From Nissolia schottii (Eukaryota > Streptophyta > Magnoliopsida > Fabales > Fabaceae), in the NCBI GenBank assembly GCA_003254905.1, contig QANU01085996.1:372001-436000 (forward strand): DNA of 64,000 nucleotides. The letters are read 5' to 3'. The notes beneath the pieces are model-generated. The model had not been told where the DNA came from. It saw only the letters and a program-made list of their open reading frames with translations, and did no database searches. This document shows positions 47,151 to 59,773 of the stretch, in pieces. Within the stretch, counting starts at the first letter, position 1. Each line of letters begins with the position of its first letter. Position numbers and translations under genes: made by a program.

Positions 47151-48184
47151 ATTATTTTATTGTAGGTATTTTTGAAAAAAAATATATTGTACTATCGAAA
47201 ATGTTGGTAACAACTCAATTTGCAATCAAATGCCTTCAAACATATTTCTAAGAAAGGTTCTCCTAAGAATAACTTTCTTAAGAACAACATTTCTGTTAAT
47301 AAAAATAATTTCACAAACCACACGCAAGGAGTTGAATTTTTTGAGTTTTCCAATACTTTCAATCTTCAACTTTTAAAATTTAATAAATATGGTACACAAT
47401 TTTGTTCAACTCGTTTATATATTAACAATAATGTGATCCATCCGTGACGATTTATAAGCTGGCTTTCTTTATTAACTAAAGGCTCAGCACATACTATGTT
47501 AATTACTAGTGTTTGATGACCCTTTACTTTGAGTGCACAAATATACCAATTTGTTTTACCATGATATGCATATATATATGCATATTTAGTGTTAGATGAC
47601 CCTTTACAATGAATGTAGATAAAGATGCAAGGGTTAAAGTTGATGGGAGCATGGGTGGCTATGTATGCATGTCATGTAGATGCATGAAATGAAATACTAA
47701 TCCTCGTTCCAGCACCCCAGCCCACTTACTAGTAATTTAATGAGGGTAATTACCAACTTAATGCAAATTCAAATGACAAGTGATTAAGATGCAGCCCCTC
47801 TTTACAATATTAAATGCAATTGAATTAGCCGCACAATCCAATGCCACATTTAACAACATACACACCTGTTCAATTCAAAACGGTTCCACTAAAAAGTAGA
47901 AAAATAAATATTATAAAATTAAAAAACAAACATTATTAAACGCATAAATTAATAATATTAAATACACATGCACCCGTACACATATAAATGTTTAGTGATA
48001 ATATTTATTTATCTATTTTATAATATATATATATTTTTATTTTGTAATATTTATTTTACAAGTTTCCAATTAGTAATTTTGGTATTCAAACTCGTAACCC
48101 CTTGTTCATTGTTCCTTCCTTTGTCACTATCATCACTCATTTCCTGCCTCTGATTCTGCCAGCTTCCCCCACTCTCATTGCAAA

Positions 48185-49520
48185 ATGAAGTTCTTCGGAC
48201 ATGACCACCTCTACTTCTTCTTCTGCTCTAGTCCTCTACAAATCACTGACCAGTGAGTCAGATTGATTGATGAATGGTGACTAACATTTCATTTTATTCC
48301 CCTAATTTGTGTGCTTTTTTTTTCCCCCGAACAATGGAGGTTTCATCATTTACATAGGAGTTGTTAGATGGTAGTGACTTACATATTTGGGGAAGGAAAT
48401 ATTTCATACTATTCAATTCATTCAATTTTTTATAATTTTTATAATTAAATTTATCAAAAAAATGTTATCATTTAATGTTCTATATGATCATAATAAATTT
48501 TTATTAGTCAAATAATTGAAACAACTAACTTATAAGAGATTTATAGATTTATAGACCATCTCTGTACAAATATTGTATTAAAAAGTGTTTTATTATCACA
48601 TTAAATAACATAATTAAATAATATGTCATATTAAATAATGCAAATAATAATAAATTTTGATGAATTTAATCATAAAATTATAAAAAAAATAAATAAATTA
48701 AAAAAAAGGAGATATTTTCCGCCTTGTTGGATTGGGGACCGCACTTGAGTACACGCAGAAAAGGAATCAAATAATTTCCCAGAACTTGAGAGTTTCGACT
48801 TGAATGCCTTGATGAATATTTTGTTGGTTTTACCGAGACAGAGTCGTCTTCTTCTACTTCCTCTTCAACGGTGGTGAATAATGTCAAGCAAGAAAATGAG
48901 GAGAAACAGAATAAGAAGACTAGTTCTCTGGATTTTGAGGAGATAAAGATGCATTTGGGTGTTCCAGGAAACTCGGCATCATCATGAGGTGGCCTCACCG
49001 GAAACTCAAGAGCTTGAAATCCTTAATTCTTAACCTCTAAGCAATCCAATATCATGTTTGTGTTTGTGTTTGTGCTTTGTGCACTTACAATAGTATATTC
49101 TCTTTTCGATTAATACTATAGTACACTTTGAATTTTTGGATATGCATAAAATTAACATTTTGAAATAAAAGTTTAACCTTTTTGACTTTTGTTATGTAGT
49201 TTCTGTATACTTTGTGCTCAATATTGGATGGCAATTAATTTTATCTATTAACTGTTCTGTTGATTTTTTATTTATTTATTTTGGTGAAACGGCATTAACT
49301 GTTTGGCATATAGTAGTTGCTCTAGTCCGTGGTTGAAAGATTTTGTTGTGTCGTGTAGGAGATGGGCATGGAAAGCGAGGTTACCATGTTGGACGAACAC
49401 AAAGAGATGATGGAGAAAATAGCGGGCATGGAACTCACTCGAGAAACCAAGAGGCTTAGGCAGGCTTGTTTCAAGGCCAAATATAAGGACAAGAGAAGAA
49501 ACTTGGCCCTTCAACCTTGA
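48185..49520 (+). pseudogene. RKD relic, copy 3 (damaged RWP-RK domain)
   Basis: Exon 1 is recognisable at 48185-48252 (MKFFGHDHL, donor GTGAGT). Exon 2 is decayed at about 48770-49040. SSLDFEEIKMHLGV and RWPHRKLKSL-like codons remain, but two deletions remove most of the helices between them and shift the frame. The AGGTGGCCTCACCGG signature lies at 48985-48999. Exon 3 (49359-49520) is fully open and has the same 162-base length as in the intact gene, starting EMGMESEVTMLDEHKEMMEK. This mix of kept and lost exons means loss of DNA binding. The last exon may simply not have had time to decay. Confidence 0.88.
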
Positions 49521-50511
49521 AACCCCTTTTTTTCCCCATGCCCGTTGCTACTTTGAATCTTGAAGAGGATTGCGAGGTGGCCTCACAAAAAACTCAAGAG
49601 CTTGAACTCACTCATTCACATCGTCAAGGTTTGTATACACATCATCGTATTCTCTGTCCCCACAGTACTTCCCAACAACCTGTAAATAAGAGGTGTACTA
49701 TGTGAATTTATTTTACAGTATATCAACTCATTATTTATTACTCAATAAGATTTTAACCAACCTCACACTCGGTTCAATTTTATTGAATGATAAGGATGGG
49801 TGTTGGTTCGATGTCTCACTTAAAATAAATATAAATAACATTTTCTTAAAATAACATGCATGTTTTTAGTCTTTTAATATTATGAAATTTTAATGAGACC
49901 TACATCTTATTAGGATTCATTCAACGATGAATGACTAATGAGTCAGAGTCACTATATCCTAATTCACATTACCAATTAATATAAATAACATTTCTTTGTA
50001 ATTTTATAAATAACTGGACGGTTCCGCTATTTGTATACCACAAAAATTGATAGTGAGTATACTATACAGAGAAGCAAACATTATCAAAATACATGAACAA
50101 ACAATATTAAACACACGTATATCTATGCACACATAAAACAGATAAACAAACATTATCAAACACATATATGAGTAATATTACACATGCATGCATGTACACA
50201 TAAATGTTTAGTGACAATGATTGTTTCTCTATTTTATGATGTTTGTTTATTTGTGTGACGTATACAAGATATTTTTTTTATATACAAATAATTTTCGTCT
50301 AGTGGGTCATGGTTTTCAGATCGTTTTGGTTTGTTGTGCGTTTTGTAGGAGATGGGTTTGGAAAACGAGGTTGGCATGTTGGAGGAACACACAGAGGATG
50401 GAGAAAACACCGAGCATGGAACTTACTCAAGAAACCAAGAAGTTGAGGAAGGCTTGTTTCAAGGCCAAATATAAGAAGAGGAGAAGCAATAACTTGGCCA
50501 TTCAACTTTGA
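49521..50511 (+). pseudogene. RKD relic, copy 4 (RWP-RK scrap and frameshifted last exon)
   Basis: At 49565-49625 a piece reads RWPHKKLKSLNSL, the end of the RWP-RK domain without the rest. The last exon follows at 50349-50511. It starts EMGLENEVGMLEEHT but a small deletion near 50390 shifts the frame, and the end reads on as MELTQETKKLRKACFKAKYK in another frame. About 700 bases of AT-rich intron lie between. Confidence 0.85.
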
Positions 50512-50579
50512 AGGAGTACCCTTCATGGTCATTGCTTTCAAATATATTATGCTCTCTGATAAGTAACAAGTACATGGCA

Positions 50580-50830
50580 TTTAATTTAAGCCAACACTAC
50601 AAACAAATGACTAATTGAATGGTATAGGTCAATATATCTTAGTCCAATAGATTAGGAAAACTACGTACTTTGACCGCAATGCGTATGTGCATGTTCTTTT
50701 GCCAAGTTTATTAGTCTTCAATTTTTTTAAGTGCAATATGAGGCACATATCCCATATTAGCATAATGATCAATTGCTGGCTTTTGAGTAACCTTCAAGGA
50801 CATCTCATCCAAAGTTATATATGACTATAT
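50580..50830. repeat. Duplicated RKD downstream flank (copy 4)
   Basis: TATCTTAGTCCAATAGATTA (about 50634) and CATATTAGCATAATGATCAATTG (about 50752) match the downstream flank of the intact RKD gene at 36904 and 37020. Confidence 0.7.
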
Positions 50831-50854
50831 GCCATAACTAACCTTCACGAACAC

Positions 50855-50856
<2 letters not shown>

Positions 50857-50893
<37 letters not shown>

Positions 50894-50920
50894 TGCATGT
50901 ATGTATGTATGTATGTATAG
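50857..50920. repeat. (TA)n plus (TGTA)n compound microsatellite
   Basis: About 17 TA units, then GCATGCATG, then about five TGTA units. Confidence 0.95.
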
Positions 50921-53640
50921 CTACTTGATTGCTAGCTTAATTGGTTGGTATTCCTTTTCACTTTTCAAGATTTTAATTGTTTCAACTGTGAAGCACAATA
51001 TAAGTCGAGTAGAATTACTTCATGATATAACAGAATGCATAATTTTTTTAGGGACAATGTAATGCATATTTAATTTCCATGTCTTCTGCTACCTACCGTA
51101 CACAAATTAATTAGCAATATATTTAACAATGATATGATGTGAATTTTAAAAAAATGTCCATGTTACTTTGTTGCATGTATGGCGGGCTCCATGGAACCAA
51201 TTTCTTAAACATTTCTTAAAATGCTTTGCTAGCCCCTGTGGTAATAAAAACGCCATGATTAGATAATTAGCTGACAATCCAAAGAGGTTTAATGAATTGT
51301 GTGTGTTATTTAAATTCATTTTATGTTAAATATCGTGTCGATTCACTTATTATTTACTATCAAATGAGATATCAATGGAATTCATATCTCATTAAATCTC
51401 AAATAATAGTGGATAGTGAATGAATTGACACAATATACCCATTCAAAATGAATACAAATTACATTTCTCTGGACTGAATATGCGCTGTCAATATGTTTGA
51501 ATTTTCACTGTGCAAAATCTGGGTTCGAGCTCACTAAATATATTAGGTTATAAGATTGGGCTAATGGGCCCGTTCGTTTTTGGGCTACTATTTGAGATGA
51601 CAATATTTTGAGTAATGTTTCTGGGCTCCAGCCTGAGACTTAATTAGTGGTATTTTGTAGGCACTTGGCACATCGTTTTGTATTTTGATTGAAATTTGAT
51701 CAATGGACTATATTAGATTTGAGATAAGGGTTCTTTAAGGCGAGATTTCTTACTTTAAAAGGTAAAATAGTGAATCTCACTATTAAATTAATAAAGTTAA
51801 AGTAAAATTCATTCTCACTTTAGTAATTAAATGATAAAATTTTTCATTTTAGATGATTTAAATCCTTAATTAACATACTAAAATTAATCATCCGATGGTT
51901 AATTAATAATTATGTTCATGTTTGGTTGATGCGAAAATAAATATTTTCTTTTAATAATTTATTAACAAGTCTAAACGTTTTAGCTTGTTTGTCAAACACA
52001 AGTATCACAAGATTACACTATATTAATATCAAAGTCAGAATTGTATTTTATGCACTAAATATTTTGCCTATAGCGTTAGAAAAATACTTGTATTCCTTAA
52101 GTATTTGGTTGGGATTCAATTCTTAATATTATATATATATATATAAATATATTTTGTTAACACTTGAAGGAGACATACACATTTTAGTAACCGAAAACAT
52201 GATTTTCAAGTCAAATTAATTAATATATTAATGCGAACAAGTTTTTAATATTAGGAAATCAGTGACCACTGAGGGATGAAACATCAAAAGATATGTTTAG
52301 GCATATAGAGATGGTGTCACCTATACAGAGATGTTGCTTTTGCGTTGCATAGTTGAATTCACAATCGGACACCGGAAAATGGTTTACAAATAATAATGTG
52401 TTATGGGTCTTACTTGTGACAATATATATTTGAACCGTGGTACCAGGGGCAGCAGAATTTCTGCGAGAAATTTACGGGTCAACCAAAACACTGTAATTAG
52501 TGTCGTGCTTCTATTTTGACTCTAAAATCTTGTTTCTACTTGCTTTGTAACTTTGACACTTATATATTATATTTTATAGCATGGTGCTTAGCTTGCTTCC
52601 ATTTCGAATAATATTGTCTTCTCTAGTCAATAACAAATTAGGAAACACAGAAATACTAACCGAACACGGAGTCATATACAGACCTACTTTTGGTTATTTA
52701 GGAGTTCTTTACTAGTAATAAAAAATGTTTAAAAAACTTAATTATTTATCAACTGCTAAACTTTATTGATATATATAAACCATTTATAATTAGGAGCATC
52801 AGTGTTTTAATTTCTTTCATACATCATTTTTTCAAAGAAGAAACATAATGTATTAAACTATTAATTACTAAAATTATCCAAAGTTTGTGTAAGGACAAAG
52901 GATATTGAATTCAGAAACTAGGAAATGACAAACAGACCAACCAGCCTCGCTGTTAACGCACCAAAAAATGGGGTGCGACTGGAGGGGTTGGTTTTTGAAA
53001 GGCGAGGCTTTTGGTTGGATTTTTCTCTTCCTATTACTAGGGAAGAATACTAATCCCTTTTAACATAGATAGACTTACTCTCCTAAGTAACAAATTTTTT
53101 TAATAATTGAAATTTTTTTTTTAGCGTTGCAATGTGTTTCTATTTTTTTCTTCTTAAAATTGTAGTGTATCTCTATTATTGCATCAACCTCATATTGATA
53201 AAGGTAGGTTGAATATTCCTTCTTGTCAATTTTTTTAGGTGGGTTAGTGCACGGATTGATAATAAATTAAAAGAAATTTAAAAAATATATTTTTGAATGA
53301 ATTAATTACTTTAAAATTATATTAAATATTGTCAAATATTGTGTTCCGTTGATTCAAAAATAAAAATTGATTTCATTTACAAATTTAATGGGATTTGATT
53401 GTTTTAGCTGTGAGACCCAATCGATTGTGATAGGATTTAATGAGAACCAATTTAGTTTTAAGTTCAATCCAAATCAAATCAATTCATATTTTTAATCATT
53501 CAGGTTTAAATTATTAATCAAACTCAAATCAAATCAAATCCCAATTTAGTTCATTATTTCCAAGCACTACCACAATAAATTAACTCATCATTAATTGTAG
53601 ATCATCTTTGTTAATTATCAGGTTGTGCTTTGATTTGGAT
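50921..53640. other. AT-rich intergenic DNA
   Basis: No gene or full element is recognised. Confidence 0.65.
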
Positions 53641-54170
53641 ATCCCAATTGTCAATTTCCTTCACAGAACTCCACGAAAACTAATTAGTGTGGCCTTCAAT
53701 TCTGATATACAAATATGAATTTCGATGACAGACCTGTATCGTAAGTGTACTATATTTGATAGTGATGTTGCCACCATTTTTTTGGTTGTTGGCGCTGTTC
53801 TGTGAAGCTTCCTTGCTTTGGAATGCTGCTGTTGTCTGTTTATGTTGAGCTGTTGTTGATGCTGCACCAGTTTGAGGTTGTTGTTGATGGTGTCCTGCGC
53901 TTCTTTAAAACGTGCTCCTGTCCTGTCCTGTGCTGTGCTTGTACAAGGAATGTGCAGAGTGGTAGTTTGGTGGAATCGGCTGCAGGTGTAATGTTTTTAT
54001 GCTTCTCCTCTTTGTCCTTTGTTTTTTGTTGCTTTCTTATCTTGCTTTATGCAACACTGCATTCGGTATCAGAGACAGAGACAGAATAGAGATAGAAAAA
54101 ATTCTTGTTCCACAAGATCTCAATTCTGTATTCTCTAATATCTCTGTCTCCTGTCCTGTTAGTGATCTAA
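53641..54170. other. Intergenic stretch with a possible short inverted-repeat element
   Basis: CAGAGACAGAGACAGAATAG (54068) and TATCTCTGTCTCCTGTCCTG (54139) form an imperfect inverted pair about 70 bases apart, which resembles a small MITE. The plus-strand frame over 53802-54089 is hydrophobic and low complexity; I do not accept it as a gene. Confidence 0.35.
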
Positions 54171-55563
54171 TAAATGCTTTTGAAAATCAAGCGATTTTAT
54201 ACTATGTTTGATTTTAAGTCTCTTGTTAACATACATCATGACGAAATCGGATTAATTTAATTATGAATGTTTCGGTATAAAACCATTCAATTAGCTTTTT
54301 GGACCTGTTTTCCTTTGTGCCATAGTGACGTAAAGTAATTTAGGAGACTCTTGATAAACTTATTCTGTCACTTCGATCCCAATGACAACATATAATCAAT
54401 CACATTTAAGTTAGAGACTGCATGGAACAATAGACGAATGCAGATTACTTTTCTTTGTTCATCAATCTGCAATGCAAATAGAGCAATTTTACACTGACTT
54501 TGATTTAAGTCTCTTGATTTTTACAGTGAAGTTGCTTGATTTTCAAGAGCTTTGTCTTTGAGAGAGTTGTTGCTCCTGTTCCCTTGTGTTTGCAAGAGTC
54601 TCAATAGGACAACATCCTTAATGTAAGACTAGGAAAAGGGTCTTTTTATGCGCTATTTAATTAATAGACTAAATCTATCAATTACTGCAAAATTCACTGA
54701 CAAGTTCCATATAATGTCATAATCACTTATGTGTAACTTTGTTAAATCTAACAATTACATTGATCTCGAGCTTTTAAATTTAACAAGATATTTTCATATT
54801 TTGACATCTTAATTAATCTACACTTTAAAATTAGTATGCATTTATCTAGCGTCTACAATTATAATTCCAGCGTCTACAATTATAATGTTTTATCAAAATA
54901 ATCTTTCTGCTCGTATTCAAGAGAAATCACTAGAGAAAAATTCACTTGTCAACGGGATCCGATTTACATGTATAGTGTGGAGGCATGCTCTCTACTATAA
55001 TTTGAGATTTGTTTTTATTATTTATGTGTATATGTGTTGCATTATTTTTAAAATTTTACCCCACATTAAAATAAGAAGAAAGTAATTAAACGGAATTAAT
55101 CTATTTTTTATTTTATATTTTATCTATTATACTAAAAATATGTAATGTTTCAATTTTTAGTGACCCTTCTTAATATGTTTATGTACAAACTTTGCTTCCA
55201 AATCTTGATAAAACTTTGTTGACGTTACATAAACTTTTTGGACCCGTAAATATTTGGCTATGAAATAATTATCATTTTGAAATAATGCATCATGGAATCA
55301 CTCTAAGTCTCTAATAATAATAATTAATTAATAGGAAATAGATTCCACCTGTACAAAATCCCCCAATATGGTGATCGGTGAGGGTGAATAAGGAGCCCCG
55401 CAATTGCACCTTATTGAGTTTTACATTTAATTTTGCTATAGAGTCTATCGCTGAGCCTGATATGTATACACAATCCGAATCTAGTGATGATACGAGAGCC
55501 CACCGTGACTAGTGGGCCAGCCCATTTGAAAGCCCATCTTGGCCAGTAACAACTGGTGAAGGA
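54171..55563. other. AT-rich intergenic DNA
   Basis: No gene is recognised. CGTCTACAATTATAA occurs twice at 54850-54885, a small duplication. The right end is next to the 3' UTR of the DUF688-type gene. Confidence 0.65.
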
Positions 55564-57172
55564 TCAAACGGTGGTGTCCAATTTGGAAGCCCATTTCCTC
55601 TGCTTTTGTTGCTTGCGTCTCCATGGGACCATTTGCTTAAAGCTTTCATAAATGCTTGCCTGCAGTTACAAAATTATTACATGATAAGATATCAAACCTA
55701 ACCGAACCAATAATAAATAAATTAATAAAATTATTGTTACAGAAGTCGAGTCGGTGCTTCATTTTTTTCCTCTGTAGCCATGTAGTGAAAGTCCTGCTTT
55801 TCGGTACCTAAAATGTGGATGTGTTTTTTGGGGCTGAATGTTTTTATTTCTTTATACCCAAAAAAGTAAGGAAATATTGTCTTGTCATAATAAGCTAGCG
55901 GCGCATGTGTAAAATGAAAAAGGATTAGACTAAAATTTATATTAAATTAGATGGTTAGTTGTAGCCACCTCGACAATATGATTCATGAAAGACCTCCATA
56001 TTTCATTTTTGGTCAAACATTGCCTTTACGGCTTTACCCCCTTAACCTATATGCTTTTCATAATGTATACCTAACCTGCTATGCATTATGCATGATTCAG
56101 AAAACACTAGGGAGCCAATAGGAAAAAAAAGAAGAAAACAAAAGGACACGCTCATAGTCATATGTATTAACGAGAAAAATGATATGGATTAGAGACATAC
56201 AAATTAAATCCTATACAAATTATTTTCCATTTCTAATTTTGTCCTGACGATTGTATCCTCAGTTTAGAAAGGATGGAATAACAATTATCCTGTGTATCCT
56301 ATCATCATCCATTTGAGGAATTATATACTAACACACAATTTTTATTTTAAAAAAAACACTATTAAGTTATTTTTACCCTAAAATAAGCTACACCTTCCTA
56401 GACTCCTAGTAATGTAGAATAATAATAATAAAAAGACTCCTAGTAATGTCCATAAATATAAATGCACAGGTGAACAATTGATGTCAACAACAACAATAGA
56501 GAATTTAATGATATTTTAGTTTCCAAGATAAAGAATTACATATAGTGAAGGAGGTGGTCTTTTTCTAAATTGATTCATGCATCAACGAAAAGATTGATTA
56601 TTCAAGAGTGATAAAGGCGAGATTAATAATAAGAATTAATATTACAGGATATATTTGTTGGCATCACTTACCCAAAAATGTGAGGTAGCCTTCGACTGGT
56701 GAGAGAGACTCAAGGAGCTTCGCCTTCGGGGAATGCTATTCATCTTCACCTTGTGACCGGAAAAGTCGAAAATGCCCTCGTCCTCCTCCTTGGCAACCTT
56801 CCTGAAGCTGCTCCACCTGGCGGACCCAAAATTGGGGGCCCAATAGTCCCTTGGAGTCCTATAAGACGACGAGAATGACACGGCCCGGCCCACGTAAGGC
56901 CCACCCAGCACCGTCGTCGGGGAAGGCCCATCCAAAAACAACAACCTCGGAGGCAGCTCTAACGTTTTGGCACTGTCGTCGTCCTTACTGGGCTCCGATC
57001 GGGTGTGGCACACCCTAGGCTTCCCCGGTGCTTCCTCCCACTTGAAAGGCACCGACACCGCCGTATGCGGCGGGGGCGGAGGAAGAGGATCCTCCGGCGG
57101 CGTGGTGGGCCGCGAGATCAACATGGAGAGCCTTGCGGTTGTGGGTGATGAGGTGTAAGAGTGTGAGCCCAT
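55564..57172 (-). CDS. DUF688-type plant protein (At4g00950/MEE47-like), 198 aa
   Basis: Two coding exons on the minus strand, 57172-56672 and 55659-55564, joined by a GTAAGT donor and a CTGCAG acceptor in phase 0. The N-terminus is Ser/Thr/Pro-rich with a poly-Pro run. The family signature PFKWEEAPGKP is at residues 42-52. The C-terminus, from the second exon, is ASIYESFKQMVPWRRKQQKQ, basic and typical of this family. The role is unknown; the Arabidopsis member MEE47 was named from an embryo-arrest screen, as I recall. Exon 1 is GC-rich relative to its surroundings. Reading through the intron would add only nine residues before a stop, so intron retention gives a 176-residue form. An upstream in-frame ATG at 57241 would overlap the TATA box, so I prefer 57172. 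Confidence 0.85.
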
Positions 57173-57211
57173 AATAGCAAAACAAGATGAGGGGGGAGTG
57201 AAGAGCGTGGG

Positions 57212-57218
57212 TTTTATA
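57212..57218 (-). promoter_or_regulatory. TATA box of the DUF688-type gene
   Basis: On the minus strand TATAAAA sits 40 bases upstream of the chosen ATG at 57172. This implies a very short leader and supports that start over the more upstream one. Confidence 0.65.
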
Positions 57219-59590
57219 GATACGGAAATTAAATGTGTCAATTTAAGTTTATACAGAGAGAGAAGGTGGGGGGAATGAATTTTGTGAATTGTGGTTTAAT
57301 TATATAGTGTGGTTAGTACGACATTGAATGAAACAAGTGGCAATTAACTGGGGCCTTTGAAAAGTCAGAGGGGTAAATTTTCTTTGCTTTTGGTTTGGTT
57401 TGTTTATTGAGTGACTTGGTGGTTGCAGCAGAGATTAGAAGAAATTTACAAAGGAAAAGGAAAAGAGAAGAGTTATACAGTCCCCACTCTGCCCCAAATA
57501 CAAGGTAACCCTCGTCCACCCTTTTCTTTGAAAACGACCACCGTGTTCCTCCTTCCTAGCTTATTTAATCAAAAATGTTATTTTTTATTTAATTTTCATT
57601 TCACTTATTTCTTTATGTTTTGTAGATAAATATTTAAATGTTTATAGAGCACATTTAATAGATATTTTATGTGCATTTATAATCGTTGATTATTAATTTT
57701 ATGTATATTTTTTAGATACTTTTAAATTTAAATTAATGATTGCAAGTGCTCATGAAACATACATTTAAGTGTGCGTTCTATAAAAGTAATTTTCATGTTT
57801 TGTGTGAGTTTTGCGTCCAAGTTACAACTACCAAGTGTTAAAATGTTCTAGGCAAAATATTTCTTTATTTATATTTTTGCCACTTTTTTTTAGTTTTATT
57901 ATTATGTAAAAATAAATTGTCCATAAATCACTTTTCAAAAATTTCCTTCACTTAAGGATTTAAATTATTTATTTACCAAAACTGACCTTCAGTAATTTCC
58001 AAGAGGTTTTTTATTCACACATTTCAATCCCTTTTAATAAAATAAATTCCGCAGCAACAAAATATATACAAAAACAAAAACCAAAAAATGGGATCCCTTT
58101 CAATAAGTTAATGTACATAAATAGAAAGTTGCCTTGACACTATATTTGTATGTTTTTAGGGCACACTATATTTTTATGTTGACATGTAGATTTGATGAAA
58201 ATGAATGGAATTTATGAATTTGGCAAGTTGCGTCACGAGGTTACACTTGTCTTCCTAATAATGTGTGAACTACACATAATCATCAATATTGGTGATAGTG
58301 GAATACTGGAATGAAGGGGAGGATACGTTTATGTTTAATTTTCTTGTTCTTGTTCTTAATGAATGAATGAATGAATAACATGAACTTGTGGTTGCTAACA
58401 ATGAAACGTACCTCGCCTTACATCTATTGCCGATTTGAAACATACTCCCTTTGCACATTTTTTTTTGTCTTTTTTTTCAAAAGCAAATAATTGAAGAAAT
58501 CATTTAATTGATACTAAGATAAAAAAATATAGAGTACAAAAATAAAATTAACATTGAGCAATAAATGTTATAATTAATAAGCGTTATGAAAAGTGAGAGA
58601 AATAATAAGGGTATAGGTGTAAAAATAACATTTAATATTTTTTTAATTTAATGAAATAACAATTAATTTTAGACAAATTTTTGTTTGAAAAACAACAACA
58701 AAAAATGGGCAGAGAGAGTATCATCGTAGTGGCTTGATAAGTACTTTTGTGTTTGCAAAACCACATTTTTTATTTTTCTGAAAGATGATTAATTTTACTT
58801 TATTGAAAAAATTATTGATAGGAGATAGTTATTTCTAATGATAAATGAGTACCTAATAAATAATATAAAGATAATTTAAAAAAGAAATTGGATACCAAAT
58901 GTTGCTTATTAAAGTGAATCCATTTTATACATGTAGTAGATTATGTTGACATGATTACACATTTCTTCTTAGAAATATATAATAGGGAGATTTAAATAAA
59001 GGGTGAGTTAAATTTCAATTTGTTATTAGTGTACCCACTCAATCACATATTATTATATTTGTTAATAATTTAAAAAAAATGATTATACTCATTTCAAAAA
59101 TAATAGTATAAAACCAAAATTTTCTTTAATAATAAATAGTATAAAATTATTTTATAATTAAAATACATTAAAATTAAGTTCCTAATTTTTCACCTTTTAT
59201 GGCGGTTACCGTTAAAAAGAATGATTATTTATAGTTCAATTATTATGTACTTATTATGTAAAGTTTTTTACATTATTATCTAATTAAATTATTTTATATG
59301 TATGAATTTTTAAATAATGAATAAGAGAATTAACTATTTTTATTTATGTGATGAGAATTAATCAAATGATAATATAAAAATATTTTACATTATTCATAGT
59401 AATTAAAAAATTATTTATAGCACATGCTGGCTAGAAAGAAGTTCAAATTAGCAGAGTGCCAGGGTCAAAGAAAAAGTATACACCTTTATGATAATTAAAA
59501 GATAAATGTTGAATAAAGCATGACTGAGAAAGAATTAAAATATAAGTAAACATTACACAAATTATGTATATCTATGTACTCACCGGTTGT
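57219..59590. other. AT-rich intergenic DNA
   Basis: No gene is recognised. A GAATGAATGAATGAATAA run lies near 58360. Confidence 0.65.
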
Positions 59591-59773
59591 AAAGGAGTTT
59601 TGAGTACAAACGGGGGTTGGTCCAAGTGATAAGGGACTTGGTATCGCTTAAACAAGGTTCCGAGTTCGAGACTCACATGCCATAGCTAGGTGTGCAACCC
59701 GGGTCGACTCGGATTAGTTAAGGCTAAGCCTTAGATACTGAGCAACCAATCTAAAAAAAAAGGAGTTTTGAGT
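59591..59773 (+). mobile_element. tRNA-derived SINE with 15-bp target duplication
   Basis: AAAGGAGTTTTGAGT occurs at 59591-59605 and 59759-59773 and bounds a body of about 153 bases. The body starts ACAAACGGGGGTTGGTCCAA, has a box A near GTGATAAGGG, a box B variant GAGTTCGAGAC at 59662-59672, and ends in an A run. The truncated copy at 12.3 kb is the same family. Confidence 0.88.

Larger units (their letters stand above)
44691..48184. other. AT-rich intergenic and duplicated flank DNA
   Basis: It contains two more copies of the RKD downstream flank (44752-44830 and 45975-46085). It also holds small tandem duplications and a degenerate GC-richer repeat at 46855-47150, listed separately, and an RKD upstream copy at about 47640-47890. 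No intact gene is seen. Confidence 0.6.

Noticed and set aside
51520..51545. GGGTTCGAGCTC, a possible SINE or tRNA box B
   Set aside because: No box A at the right distance and no A-rich tail or target duplication.
53802..54089. 95-codon hydrophobic frame
   Set aside because: Low complexity (repeats of CTGT/TTG), no splice partners and no known domain.
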